A program made the position numbers and the translations under genes. From Anaerorhabdus sp036636695 (GTDB lineage: Bacteria > Bacillota_I > Bacilli_A > Erysipelotrichales > Erysipelotrichaceae), in NCBI RefSeq assembly GCF_036636695.1, contig NZ_JAVWNW010000005.1: DNA of 64,000 bases; one strand, written 5' to 3'. How positions within the stretch are numbered: the first letter of the stretch is position 1; every line of letters begins with the position of its first letter. Positions 36,056 to 45,244 of the stretch are shown piece by piece. The notes beneath the pieces were generated by a model. The model was not told the origin of the DNA. It did no database searches and was given only the letters and a program-made list of their open reading frames with translations.

Positions 36056-36862
36056 ATGAAATATACAATCAAAGAAATATCTGATTTATTGGGAGTAACA
36101 ACACATAAGCTACGTTATTATGAGAAAATTGGGATTATCCAACCAGAGGTAAATGAACAAACAGGATATCGCTATTTTTCAGTTATTGACACAAGACGAT
36201 TTAATTTAGCACGTTTATATCGAGGAATGGGTTTTAGTGTTGAAGAATGTTTATCTTTATTAGGAAATATGAAATCAATTGATATTATTGAGGCAATTGA
36301 TAATCGACGTAACGAACTGAAAAAAGAAGTGCTTTTTAAAATGCTTTGTGTTGATGATATGGAACATTATACAAGCTTCTTAAAAAGTATACCGGAACTT
36401 ATAGATAGCGTATCCATTGTTGAGTTAGAAAGACATATTCGACTGGAATTTTCTGATAATGAAAAAATAGTAAGAGATAAAAAAACATTACGATTGAGAG
36501 ATGAACTGTTAGAATATACACCACTAATTCGCTGGGTTAGTAGAATTCCTAAAGAAACATTAGAAAAAAGATCGGGTGATTTGCATTATCATTATGGAAT
36601 TAATATGCGATTTAAAAATGCTGTTGAACTGGGATTAAATGTAGACAATTATCAAGAGGTGGAAGCAGGTAAGTATTTAATCACCGTTTTTAAGAAAAAT
36701 AATAATCCAAACTTTGGATGGGAAACATTAACATTAATTCAAGACTATTTGAAAAAGCACAATATTACGGAATTTGGTGATGGTTTCAGTTCTTGTATTC
36801 ATTCTACGGCGATGGATGAGGTATATTCTAATTATCATTATTTAATTGTAAAAATTAATTGA
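36056..36862 (+). CDS. MerR-family regulator
   Basis: A 268-residue protein with an N-terminal MerR domain (YTIKEISDLLGVTTHKLRYYEKIGII; GYRYFSVIDTRRFNLARLYRGMGFSVEEC) and a C-terminal part (about 120-268) with no motif I can name, ending in a mixed alpha-beta region that may bind a ligand. The ATG at 36056 follows GGGGG; a longer frame to 36029 has no site. It directly precedes a secreted flavin reductase gene whose promoter has the long 19-base spacer typical of MerR-activated promoters, so it very likely controls that gene. Confidence 0.88.
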   Translation: MKYTIKEISDLLGVTTHKLRYYEKIGIIQPEVNEQTGYRYFSVIDTRRFNLARLYRGMGFSVEECLSLLGNMKSIDIIEAIDNRRNELKKEVLFKMLCVDDMEHYTSFLKSIPELIDSVSIVELERHIRLEFSDNEKIVRDKKTLRLRDELLEYTPLIRWVSRIPKETLEKRSGDLHYHYGINMRFKNAVELGLNVDNYQEVEAGKYLITVFKKNNNPNFGWETLTLIQDYLKKHNITEFGDGFSSCIHSTAMDEVYSNYHYLIVKIN

Positions 36863-36881
36863 TAAAATATTAACAAAGTAC

Positions 36882-36912
36882 TTGACCTTAGAGTAGGACT
36901 AACGTTTATAGT
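36882..36912 (+). promoter_or_regulatory. MerR-type promoter, 19-base spacer
   Basis: -35 TTGACC (36882-36887) and -10 TATAGT (36907-36912) are separated by 19 bases, the over-long spacing that MerR proteins correct by twisting DNA. An imperfect dyad CTTAG-N7-CTAACG lies within the spacer. Confidence 0.82.
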
Positions 36913-36933
36913 CATATTTGGAGGATAGAGATT

Positions 36934-38709
36934 ATGAAAAAATTATTTAAAATTGCGTTAACTTTAGTCTTAGCATTCTCATTAGCTGCTTGTAGTAGTC
37001 CAAAAACTACAGGTTATAAAGCAGGTACTTATACTGCTGAAGCTAGTGGAATGAATGGACCAGTTAAAGTAGAAGTAACAGTTACAACGGATGCAATTGA
37101 AAAAGTTGTAGTTACAGAACACAATGAAACACCATCAATTAGTGATTTGGCAATCAGTGATATGCCAGTTCGTATTGTTGATGCACAAGGGTTAGGTGTA
37201 GATACAGTATCTGGAGCTACAATCACATCAAAAGCAATCTTAGAAGCAGTTGCGCTTGCGATGAAAGATGCAGGGGCAGATGTAGAAGCACTTAAAAAAG
37301 TAACTTCTAAAGTACAAGAAAAAGAAGAAGACAAAGAATATACAGCTGATGTTATCGTTATTGGTGCAGGTGGAGCTGGATTAGCAGCTGGTGTAACTGC
37401 AAATCAAGCAGGTGCTTCAGTTATCGTTATTGAAAAAATGCCTAAAGTTGGTGGCAACACAATTTTAGCAGGCGGAGCTTTAAATGCAGTTGACGAAGGT
37501 AGTGAAACTGCAATTGCAAATAAAGATTCTGTAGAATTACACTATACTCAAACATATGAAGGTGGTGACAAACAAGGAGATCCAGAACTTGTTAGAACAC
37601 TTGTTACAAATGCATGGGATGGCGTAGAATGGTTACAAAGCCTAGGTATGGAATTTAAAGAAGGAACATTTACAGTATTAGGTGGTATGTGGCCAAGAGC
37701 ACATAAACCAGTTGAACCAGTAGGTACAGGATTCTTTAATGCATATCAAAATTATGTTGATTCAAATGAAAATATTGATTTATATTTAGAAACAACAGCT
37801 AAAGAATTCATCGTTGAAGATGGTAAAGTAGTTGGTGTTATTGCTGAAGGTAAAACTGGAAATAAAATTACATTATATGCAAACAAAGGTGTTGTACTTG
37901 CAACAGGTGGATTTGGTAAAAACGTAGAAATGCGTCAAGAATACAATACACTTTGGGCAAACTTAGATGAAAGTATTAAGTCAACAAACCATGCAGGAGC
38001 TACCGGTGATGGTATCATCATGGCTGAAGCAATTGGTGTAGAACTTGTACAAATGGGTAACATTCAATTACTACCAATGGGAGATCCTGAAACAGGTAGC
38101 TTAAGTGGTAATATTGAAATGGGTGTTGAAAATAGAATTTTCGTCAATGATGAAGGAAATCGTTTCGTAGATGAAGGTGCACGTCGTGATGTTATGACAA
38201 ACGCATTATTTGATCAACCTAACGCTCACATGTGGGTTATTCTAGATAGCCATGATTATCCAACAGGTGATGAAGTAAATAATTTTAATGAATCAATTAA
38301 TCAACTAGTTGCGGATGGTCGTGCATTTAAAGGTGAAACACTTGAAGAACTAGCAGAACAAATTGGCGTAAATCCAGAAAACTTAGTTAAGGCAGTAGAA
38401 GGATTTAATGCTCATGTTGCTGATAAATCAGCAGATGAGTTTGGTAGAACACTTTACCAAGATCCTATTAACCAAGGTCCTTACTATGCGGGTGCACGTG
38501 TGCCAACAGTTCATCACACAATGGGTGGTGTAAAAATCAATACTGATGCACAAGTGATTAACACAGCAGGTGAGATTATTCCTGGATTATATGCTGCTGG
38601 AGAAGTAGTTGGAGGAATCCATGGAGCTAATCGTCTAGGCGGTAATGCATTGACAGATACTGTTGTCTTTGGACGTATTGCTGGATCATCAGCTGCAGCA
38701 GCAAAATAA
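36934..38709 (+). CDS. Secreted FMN/FAD flavin reductase lipoprotein (fumarate/urocanate reductase family)
   Basis: A 591-residue precursor. Lipobox LAAC (Cys20); an FMN-binding domain with DTVSGATIT (SGAT 93-96, the site where ApbE-type transferase attaches FMN to Thr); then a flavocytochrome-c-like FAD domain from about 136 (VIVIGAGGAGLAAG). HHTMGGVKIN and GLYAAGEVVGGIHGANRLGGNA are conserved FAD and substrate-loop motifs, and GARRD probably holds the proton-donor Arg. The QxHPT motif of true fumarate reductases is replaced by NIQLLPMGDPETG, so another alkene acceptor is likely. It is anchored outside the membrane for respiratory-type electron disposal. Confidence 0.88.
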   Translation: MKKLFKIALTLVLAFSLAACSSPKTTGYKAGTYTAEASGMNGPVKVEVTVTTDAIEKVVVTEHNETPSISDLAISDMPVRIVDAQGLGVDTVSGATITSKAILEAVALAMKDAGADVEALKKVTSKVQEKEEDKEYTADVIVIGAGGAGLAAGVTANQAGASVIVIEKMPKVGGNTILAGGALNAVDEGSETAIANKDSVELHYTQTYEGGDKQGDPELVRTLVTNAWDGVEWLQSLGMEFKEGTFTVLGGMWPRAHKPVEPVGTGFFNAYQNYVDSNENIDLYLETTAKEFIVEDGKVVGVIAEGKTGNKITLYANKGVVLATGGFGKNVEMRQEYNTLWANLDESIKSTNHAGATGDGIIMAEAIGVELVQMGNIQLLPMGDPETGSLSGNIEMGVENRIFVNDEGNRFVDEGARRDVMTNALFDQPNAHMWVILDSHDYPTGDEVNNFNESINQLVADGRAFKGETLEELAEQIGVNPENLVKAVEGFNAHVADKSADEFGRTLYQDPINQGPYYAGARVPTVHHTMGGVKINTDAQVINTAGEIIPGLYAAGEVVGGIHGANRLGGNALTDTVVFGRIAGSSAAAAK

Positions 38710-38862
38710 TTTTCATACAACTACATAGTTAGTAGCGTGGAATACGATTATAAAAAAATAGCCATTTATTTCATTAGAAATAGATGGCTTTCTTTTGTTT
38801 GCAAAGTTTTTTAAAAGTTCTGTAAAAGAGTGAGTGTTAGTCTTACAATACCAAGATTTAAA

Positions 38863-39393
38863 TCATAAATTCTTTTTGCTAGGAACAAATAGATTGGTCA
38901 TATTTACTTTTTCACGTTGCAACAGTTCGTTTTTACGATTTAAACCACCAGCGTAACCTGTTAGACTTCCACTTGTACCTACAACACGGTGGCAAGGAAT
39001 AATCAAAGAAATTGGGTTGTGTCCAACTGCACCACCTATAGCTTGTGCAGACATCGATTTTTGGCCAGTCTGTTTAGCAATTTCTTGAGCAATGTCTTTA
39101 TAGGTGATTACAGTTCCATATGGAATTGTGAGTAAAATATTCCATACCATTTCTCTAAATACAGTGGTGTTGTAGCAAAGCGGTGGTAAAAATGTTGGAA
39201 TCTCTCCATTAAAGTAAATATCTAACCACGCTTTAGTTTGAATAAAAATGGGTAATTCTTTATCAATAGAATTGTGAGTTAGGGTTGAACCAAAATATTT
39301 TTGATCATTGAACCATAAACCTGTAAGATATTCGCCATCACTAGCTAGGGTAATAATACCAAGTGGTGAATGATAAGTTGTTGTATATGTCAT
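38863..39393 (-). CDS. ogt: Methylated-DNA-protein-cysteine methyltransferase
   Basis: It removes O6-alkyl groups from guanine by suicidal transfer to its own cysteine. 176 residues; the active-site motif IIPCHRVVG (Cys134) and the helix-turn-helix region PYGTVITYKDIAQEI are intact, followed by GYAGGLNRKNELLQRE. The start ATG at 39393 follows AAAAGGAG and overlaps the alkA stop (ATGA), so both repair proteins are made together. Confidence 0.93.
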   Translation of the reverse strand: MTYTTTYHSPLGIITLASDGEYLTGLWFNDQKYFGSTLTHNSIDKELPIFIQTKAWLDIYFNGEIPTFLPPLCYNTTVFREMVWNILLTIPYGTVITYKDIAQEIAKQTGQKSMSAQAIGGAVGHNPISLIIPCHRVVGTSGSLTGYAGGLNRKNELLQREKVNMTNLFVPSKKNL

Positions 39394-40010
39394 TTTAGCT
39401 CCTTTTCTAATGCGCCTCCCGCAACTGCCCATAAATATATACTTGCAACTGAACAATAAGGACTGAAGCGTTTGCGGTATTTTTCAAACATTTTTTTATT
39501 GATTTTCTTATGGTGATAAACAAGTTGTAAACCACGATGTATCGCAAGATCATGATAACTAAATATATTTTTTCGCATACAGCTAAATAATAAAATCATT
39601 TCGGCAGTCCAAACACCAATACCTTCTACTTGAATAAGTTTTTCGATTACTTCATCATCAGATAAAGTGGTAAGAACATTTAAATCCAATTCTTTATTCT
39701 TAATCATCTGAGCAAAATTATGAATATAATGGGCTTTACGAAAAGTGATGCCAAAGGCTTGAAGTTGATCTATTGAAAGTGTCAAAATTGTATCCACATT
39801 TATTACAAGTAATGTATCGTTCATTCTTTGCCAAATGGTAGTAAGTGCCTTTGTAGAAATCTGTTGTCCAACAATATGATGAATAGCGGATGAAAAAAGG
39901 TCAGGATGAACAGCACGTTGAATAAATCCAAGTTGCTCAATCACTTGACCTAGTTTTTTATCTTTACTTATTAAGTAATTCATTTCTTTTTCGCTATAAT
40001 CAAAATACAT
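39390..40010 (-). CDS. alkA: DNA-3-methyladenine glycosylase II (HhH-GPD)
   Basis: It excises alkylated bases. 206 residues of the helix-hairpin-helix-GPD superfamily: SAIHHIVGQQISTKAL, the hairpin VEGIGVWTAEM (128-138) and the catalytic Asp154 in SYHDLAIHRG. It is shorter than E. coli AlkA because it lacks the N-terminal domain, as is usual in Bacillota. It forms an alkylation-repair operon with ogt. The ribosome site is weak. Confidence 0.88.
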   Translation of the reverse strand: MYFDYSEKEMNYLISKDKKLGQVIEQLGFIQRAVHPDLFSSAIHHIVGQQISTKALTTIWQRMNDTLLVINVDTILTLSIDQLQAFGITFRKAHYIHNFAQMIKNKELDLNVLTTLSDDEVIEKLIQVEGIGVWTAEMILLFSCMRKNIFSYHDLAIHRGLQLVYHHKKINKKMFEKYRKRFSPYCSVASIYLWAVAGGALEKELK

Positions 40011-40058
40011 TTAGTTATCCAACTTTCATGCTAGATATTATAGCATTCTTTAGCTTAA

Positions 40059-40616
40059 CTATTTAAGTAAATCAATCATTTCTTGATAAATACCTGTTAA
40101 CTCTTTTTTCTCTGCATCATTCATATCTCTTTCATGGGCATTATGAGTAGGTACAGTACCTAGATGATTTCTAAGAATTTTACCATCTTTAATAATAATT
40201 ACATGAGGAATTTGTAAGCCATTTGCAGCCTCATCTTCGGATAAGAAATCAGCAAAATAATCTGTTTCAAATTTTATAATTTGCGCATCATCATTAAATG
40301 ATAATGAATAAGCGAAGGTACCATAATCTTTTACTAAGTCATTAAGTAATGGTGCAGCAGCTAAACAATAAGGGCATCCAGGTGATCCTAGATATACAAT
40401 ACCGCTTCCTTTTTCATTCAATAAAGTTTCAAATTGTTCAAAAGTTAAATCATAGAAGTTATTGCTGTCTGCTTTAATATCATAATTTGTCATATCAGCT
40501 TTTTGGGTAGAAATATTTGTAATAGTTAAAGTTTCAACCTTAGGTTTTGTTGAACATCCAGCTACGACGAATGCAACTAAACAACATTTTAAAAGTGTAA
40601 TCAATTTCTTTTTCAT
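40059..40616 (-). CDS. Thioredoxin-fold lipoprotein
   Basis: A 185-residue precursor with lipobox VAGC (Cys20). The mature part has a thioredoxin-like active site GSPGCPYCLAAAP (C-P-Y-C) after LGSP, and the cis-Pro region LQIPHVIIIKDGK. It probably handles disulphides or thiols on the outer face of the membrane. The bacteriocin-accessory-like thioredoxins have a similar plan. The start ATG at 40616 is preceded by AAGGAGAA; the longer frame to 40655 is not supported. Confidence 0.85.
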   Translation of the reverse strand: MKKKLITLLKCCLVAFVVAGCSTKPKVETLTITNISTQKADMTNYDIKADSNNFYDLTFEQFETLLNEKGSGIVYLGSPGCPYCLAAAPLLNDLVKDYGTFAYSLSFNDDAQIIKFETDYFADFLSEDEAANGLQIPHVIIIKDGKILRNHLGTVPTHNAHERDMNDAEKKELTGIYQEMIDLLK

Positions 40617-40880
40617 TGTATTCTCCTTGTTTATGATAGATATAGTATGAGCCACATGGGTTAAACTACTTAATATAGCGTTCCATGAATGAATACTATA
40701 CCTGTTATTTTATACCATATTCATTGAAGTTGAAATAAAATTATGGTACAAATAAAGAAAATTTAAGTTCCTGTTTGAAAGGGGTAACCTTTGATTTTAC
40801 TAAATAGACCTAGTTTTAAAGGCAAATCATCAAATCTAATGATAATAGTTCTACTTTAAGAATCAAAGCTGAATTAGTCG

Positions 40881-42155
40881 ATGAAGCTATTGTATTTAAT
40901 ATTTCTAGTTATGATTGAGTATATTACACTTTTTTGTTACTTAAAAAGTATTTATAAATATCGTGGAGAATTTAAGCTAAATCCTTTAACACTAATGGTT
41001 TTTGTAAGTATTACTGTATTTGTCTATGAAATTAATACGTTGATTTATACTTCATTTATTTTTTCTTTAGTTATTTGCTTACTTTTTTCCTATTGTGTTA
41101 CAAAAGAAATGAATCAGAAAATCTTTGTTATAGCTGTTGTTTATTTTGTATACAGTGCAATGGTTGAAATAATAACATTAAATACATTGGTTCTCTTAAT
41201 AAATATGCCAATAGAAGAAATTATGAATAGTTCTTCAATTTATTTGGAAATCGGTATCATAAATAAGATTATTCAAGCATTACCATTATTTTTTATTCGT
41301 TTACGGGTAAAGAAACCTATTTTATCAACCTTGCAACAAAATCGAACAATTTATGCAGTTACAATTCTTTTTATCTTATTTGTGATTGAGAGCATTATTC
41401 TTACTTATTCAATGTTGAATGGAGAAGTTAGAAACTCCCTGGTATTGATTTCGCTTATTTCCATAATAGTATTTATATTATTCTTTAATTTGATCATTAA
41501 TTACAATCATTTATTTGTAGAAAAGAAGTATTTAGAAATTGAAAGAGAATATGAAAAACTTCAAAGAGATTGGATTAATGATATTCAATGTAATCAAATA
41601 GAATTAAGGAAAATCAAACATGATATAAAAAATGTTTTATCGACAACATATTCTTTCCTAAATAATAGTGAATATGAGAAGGCGAGTCAGTTCATTGAGT
41701 CTATGCTTGAAAAAACAAATATGATTGAGATAAGTTATTGGACTGGGAATGTGGTGGTAGATAGTATTCTAAGTAACAAAATCGCATTAAATGAAGATAT
41801 TAAATTTGAAGTAGTGGCGAGTAAAATTACAATTGAAATGAATGAAGTAGATACTTGTATTTTGCTGGTGAATCTTTTGGATAATGCAATAGAAGCACAG
41901 CGTGATGTGAATGATAAATTAATATGTGTATCTTTGTTTCAAAATGAATTTAATTTCATCTTAAAAATAGAAAATAGTTATAATAAAGACAAGTTAATCG
42001 ATTTTACACAGACAAGTAAGAAAAATAAAAAGACCCATGGATTAGGTTTACAAATAGTTCGGGGTATCGTTAATAAATATGAAGGTTATTACAAAGTTGA
42101 CATCAATGATACAATAGTAAGTACCATAATCATACCAATTATGGAGAGCGAATAG
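40881..42155 (+). CDS. GHKL-type sensor histidine kinase (AgrC/LytS-like), no adjacent regulator
   Basis: A 424-residue membrane sensor: six hydrophobic segments in the first 210 residues, a coiled linker, then the dimerisation/phosphoacceptor motif IRKIKHDIKNVLS-type (His247) and a GHKL ATPase with NLLDNAIEAQ (N box) and THGLGLQIVRGIVNKYEG (G box). This is the peptide-pheromone or stress-sensing group. No response regulator follows; the nearest one, LytTR type, is at 45241 on the other strand with its own kinase. The start has no obvious ribosome site. Confidence 0.85.
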   Translation: MKLLYLIFLVMIEYITLFCYLKSIYKYRGEFKLNPLTLMVFVSITVFVYEINTLIYTSFIFSLVICLLFSYCVTKEMNQKIFVIAVVYFVYSAMVEIITLNTLVLLINMPIEEIMNSSSIYLEIGIINKIIQALPLFFIRLRVKKPILSTLQQNRTIYAVTILFILFVIESIILTYSMLNGEVRNSLVLISLISIIVFILFFNLIINYNHLFVEKKYLEIEREYEKLQRDWINDIQCNQIELRKIKHDIKNVLSTTYSFLNNSEYEKASQFIESMLEKTNMIEISYWTGNVVVDSILSNKIALNEDIKFEVVASKITIEMNEVDTCILLVNLLDNAIEAQRDVNDKLICVSLFQNEFNFILKIENSYNKDKLIDFTQTSKKNKKTHGLGLQIVRGIVNKYEGYYKVDINDTIVSTIIIPIMESE

Positions 42156-42166
42156 GAGAGCGTATC

Positions 42167-42619
42167 ATGAATCATAAAGAACTGGATGGTAATACATTTA
42201 GCGCTTATGCTTATGAGGCTAACTCATTTATAAGCGCTGACATCAACGAATTTGAAGAAATTTTAATGATGTATAGTTCATTTGAAAAAAAGGGTAATAG
42301 TTATATTTCGAAGAGTGAATGTAATAATGAACTGCAAGTCACCGTTAATCATCAAGATGAAATTCTTCAATCAATTAGTATCACTGTATCAAAATATGAG
42401 GGCAAATATAGTAGAGAAAATCTATTTCTAGATATTTACTACTTAGTAAAATATATCAATGAGAATTACTTATATATCTTACATGATAATCAAAGTTATC
42501 AAGAAATCTTTGATGAATTGATGATAAATGATTATGTACGTATTGAATTCGAAAAATTTGAGATATACTTTGTATACATGTACGAATTTGCTTCAGCAGA
42601 AATTATTTCAAAAAATTAA
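42167..42619 (+). CDS. Hypothetical protein following the sensor kinase
   Basis: A 150-residue soluble protein with no signal, helix or motif I recognise; acidic, rich in Asn, Glu and Tyr, with a predicted mixed alpha-beta pattern (ELQVTVNHQDEILQSISITV is a beta-hairpin-like stretch). It begins 11 bases after the kinase stop with an AGGAGAG ribosome site and so belongs to the same transcript. A role as an accessory or output protein of the kinase is conceivable but unsupported. Confidence 0.65.
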   Translation: MNHKELDGNTFSAYAYEANSFISADINEFEEILMMYSSFEKKGNSYISKSECNNELQVTVNHQDEILQSISITVSKYEGKYSRENLFLDIYYLVKYINENYLYILHDNQSYQEIFDELMINDYVRIEFEKFEIYFVYMYEFASAEIISKN

Positions 42620-42634
42620 TCATTGAGAAGATGG

Positions 42635-42685
42635 CACCTCTATAAATATGCTACACTTAAAGTAGTATAGAAATAGAGGTGTTTT
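42635..42685 (+). promoter_or_regulatory. Two-part hairpin that contains the ribosome site of the next gene
   Basis: CACCTCTAT (42635-42643) pairs perfectly with ATAGAGGTG (42673-42681); inside, ATGCTAC pairs with GTAGTAT around loop ACTTAAA. The 3' arm contains the AGAGGTG ribosome site of the oxidoreductase gene and is followed by TTTT. It may end upstream transcription, or hide the ribosome site in read-through mRNA. Confidence 0.55.
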
Positions 42686-42688
42686 ACT

Positions 42689-43657
42689 ATGGAGAAAAGT
42701 GTAAATATAATTGGAATTGGAAGACATGCAAAAAAGAATATCTATCCTTGTCTACAACATTTAGGTGTACATATCGAGTCAGTAACAACGCACTCAAAAG
42801 AAAAAGCATTGAGTGAATTAGAACATTTAGGTATTCATGCATGTGTTTATGATAATGTTGATGAAATGTTGAAAGAATCAAAAAGTGATTATGTAATTAT
42901 TATTGTTCCTATGGAAGAAGCCTATAGTTTAGTTATGAAGTGCATAAAAGCAGGTAAGCGAGTTTTTGTAGAAAAACCGTGTGGGTTAAGCCTTGAACAG
43001 GCGAAGGATATTTATGATTGTGCAAATGAGATGAATACACCTGTATTTGTAGGATTTATGAAGCGCTATGCCCCTTGTTATAGAAAGATGAAGGAATATA
43101 TCAAACAAGGTGATTTAGGCTATGTAAGATCATTTGAGGCGCATTTCAATGTTGATGCAAGTGCATTCTGTGAAACAGATAGTGATTTCATGTATGCAGT
43201 GGCGATTCACTATTTGGATTTGCTTAGAACATTGTTTGGTGATATCAAACACATAATAGCATTGAAGAATGAATTTGGTAATGGAGTATCTTATACTTTA
43301 ATGTTGACAATGGATGATGGTATTATTGGAACTTTGTCATTAGAAAATAGAGCGCCATGGACTAGAGAAAGTGAAGGTATTACCTGCACACTTGACGGAG
43401 GGTTTATTCAAAGTATTGAATTGAATGAACTTGTTGTTCATAAAAATAATTTTATTGAAGATAATTGGCAAACACTAAGTGAAGAAGACCGTGTTTATCG
43501 CGAAAACTATACACCTGCATCAGGGACATTAAAAGACTTATATCTAAGAGGATTTATGCAAGAATTAATAGAGTTCTTTAAAGATGATAATACAATTAAT
43601 GATGATAATGTAAAAATAACAAGTGTGATAGAAAATATACTCAAGCAATTAAAATGA
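42689..43657 (+). CDS. Gfo/Idh/MocA-family oxidoreductase
   Basis: A 322-residue NAD(P)-dependent oxidoreductase: N-terminal Rossmann strand VNIIGIGRHAKKNIYP, the family EKPCG motif (about residues 94-98), FMKRYAP, and AIHYLDLLR where the catalytic His/Asp pair sits. The first glycine loop is GIGRHA rather than the common GxGxxA, close enough for cofactor binding. The substrate is unknown. It ends in a terminator. Confidence 0.82.
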   Translation: MEKSVNIIGIGRHAKKNIYPCLQHLGVHIESVTTHSKEKALSELEHLGIHACVYDNVDEMLKESKSDYVIIIVPMEEAYSLVMKCIKAGKRVFVEKPCGLSLEQAKDIYDCANEMNTPVFVGFMKRYAPCYRKMKEYIKQGDLGYVRSFEAHFNVDASAFCETDSDFMYAVAIHYLDLLRTLFGDIKHIIALKNEFGNGVSYTLMLTMDDGIIGTLSLENRAPWTRESEGITCTLDGGFIQSIELNELVVHKNNFIEDNWQTLSEEDRVYRENYTPASGTLKDLYLRGFMQELIEFFKDDNTINDDNVKITSVIENILKQLK

Positions 43658-43681
43658 CTTATCCATGTGATAAGTCATTTT
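43651..43681. terminator. Terminator after oxidoreductase gene
   Basis: A 13-base perfect stem AAAATGACTTATC/GATAAGTCATTTT with loop CATGT, beginning at the stop codon. Symmetric, so it could also serve the minus-strand unit. Confidence 0.82.
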
Positions 43682-43942
43682 AGATGTTTACTCAATGAAT
43701 AATAATGAAAAGTTATTATACTATTTATTGTTTTATGGAGATGTTTTTTACTTTATGTTGTCACGATGTCAATGAAGGACTTTTCATATTGACTCCACAA
43801 TTAGCGTCAAAAATAACAGTATCGCCTCCTTATGGAGGTGTATTGATCATATGTATTGTTTAGTACTGTTGTATTTTTTGCGTATTGCCATAAATATCCA
43901 TCCCAATAAGAACCTAATATTGTAGTTCCTAGATAACTTTTA

Positions 43943-45244
43943 TTACTTGTTAATTTGATAGGCTTGATTTGTCTTTGCAATCGGCATGAGGATATTAACG
44001 GTAAAATTATTCTCATTATATTGAAACGTGATAGTTCCATGAAGTTTGTCGATAACTCGTTTTACATTGTTGATACCATACCCATGTGTATTCTTATCAT
44101 TTTTAAGAGATAGAAACTGATTGGAAGATTGTTTAACTGATCCATCAAATGAATTTGACAAGGAAATAAACAATTGTTCTTTATAAATATTCATTTTTAA
44201 TTCAATATATTTATCATCAACTTTAGAAGTTGCTTCAATTGAATTATCAAACAAGTTAGAAAGAATAATACATAAATCTAAATCAGGAATATCAAATTGA
44301 TTAGGAATTAATATATTGTAATCAAGTCTTATATTGTTTTGCTTGGCAAGAAACATCTTTTGATTTAATAGAATATCAACAGTGTTATTACCAGTGAATA
44401 CAAGCGATGATATTTGTTGAATATTTTCATCGAAACGATTGATATAATCAAGTGCATTATTAATTTGATTATTTTGTAAATATCCTCGAATCATACTAAT
44501 ATGATTTTTTAAATCATGTTTAATTGAACGAATTTCTTGATTGTAGGCAGATAGTTCTTTAAAGTGTTGAGTCTGGAGTTGCATCTGTTGTTCAAGTAGT
44601 TCAAGGTGAAATGATTTCTCACTATTATAATTTAATTGATCGACCATGAAGAATAAGAAGAAGGTATAGAAAAATAAGAGTACTGAAATATCAATGTAAA
44701 GCATCGTAGAACTAGCTTGATTTAAAATATTCATACTTAAATATAAATTTGCGATAGGGGAAATAAACAAAATAAAGTCAATGATGTATTGAAATGGTTT
44801 ACTAGTTAGTTTACGTGTAAATAGAATAATAAGAATCATGAGTAGGACAATGATACAGGCAGTAAATTGTGTAATAGGATTCAACACTAAATCAAAGGCA
44901 TTGCTTGGAACTGATTCTTTTGTTGTTTCAAGATAAATAAGAGCAGCGGATAGTTTTGCTGCATAGTTTAATGTTACAAATAAACTTGTAGTAATAAGTT
45001 TAGTTCGTAAATCATTGTAGTAGAAAATGCAACTAATAATTAACGTAAAGACAATATAGTATATCGCTGTTGAAAAGAAATGGAAATCGATAATATAAGT
45101 TAAAAACTGAAATGAAAAATAGATAACAATTGCGATAATTCTTTCTTTTTTTAATGCATCTTTTTTAGACAGCAGGTTGTCTAGAATAAATATGCAAAGA
45201 AAGGTTTCCATTGCAGCGAGTCCAATTGAAATAAGTATTTTCAT
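43943..45244 (-). CDS. GHKL-type sensor histidine kinase
   Basis: A 433-residue sensor with six hydrophobic segments in the first 205 residues, a helical linker, phosphoacceptor motif IRSIKHDLKNHISMI (His243), N box NLFDNSIEAT and G box THGYGINNVKRVIDKLHG. It belongs to the same family as the kinase at 40881 but is clearly distinct in sequence. Its start overlaps the response regulator stop by ATGA, so the two form a co-translated two-component pair. Confidence 0.9.
   Translation of the reverse strand: MKILISIGLAAMETFLCIFILDNLLSKKDALKKERIIAIVIYFSFQFLTYIIDFHFFSTAIYYIVFTLIISCIFYYNDLRTKLITTSLFVTLNYAAKLSAALIYLETTKESVPSNAFDLVLNPITQFTACIIVLLMILIILFTRKLTSKPFQYIIDFILFISPIANLYLSMNILNQASSTMLYIDISVLLFFYTFFLFFMVDQLNYNSEKSFHLELLEQQMQLQTQHFKELSAYNQEIRSIKHDLKNHISMIRGYLQNNQINNALDYINRFDENIQQISSLVFTGNNTVDILLNQKMFLAKQNNIRLDYNILIPNQFDIPDLDLCIILSNLFDNSIEATSKVDDKYIELKMNIYKEQLFISLSNSFDGSVKQSSNQFLSLKNDKNTHGYGINNVKRVIDKLHGTITFQYNENNFTVNILMPIAKTNQAYQINK

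Noticed and set aside
40617..40880. Riboswitch or peptide pheromone gene before the sensor kinase at 40881.
   Set aside because: Only a short AAAGG-N5-CCTTT repeat (40778-40792) is visible; no AgrB/AgrD-like frame and no known aptamer core.
42632..42651. Second sigma-54 promoter (TGGCAC before the oxidoreductase gene).
   Set aside because: No GC 12 bases after the GG; the bases belong to a hairpin.
43807..44040. Minus-strand open frame overlapping the end of the sensor kinase, with a protein-like tail (LGTTILGSYWDGYLWQYAKN).
   Set aside because: Its only start codons lie inside the kinase gene in another frame, there is no ribosome site, and no signal or bacteriocin leader is visible.
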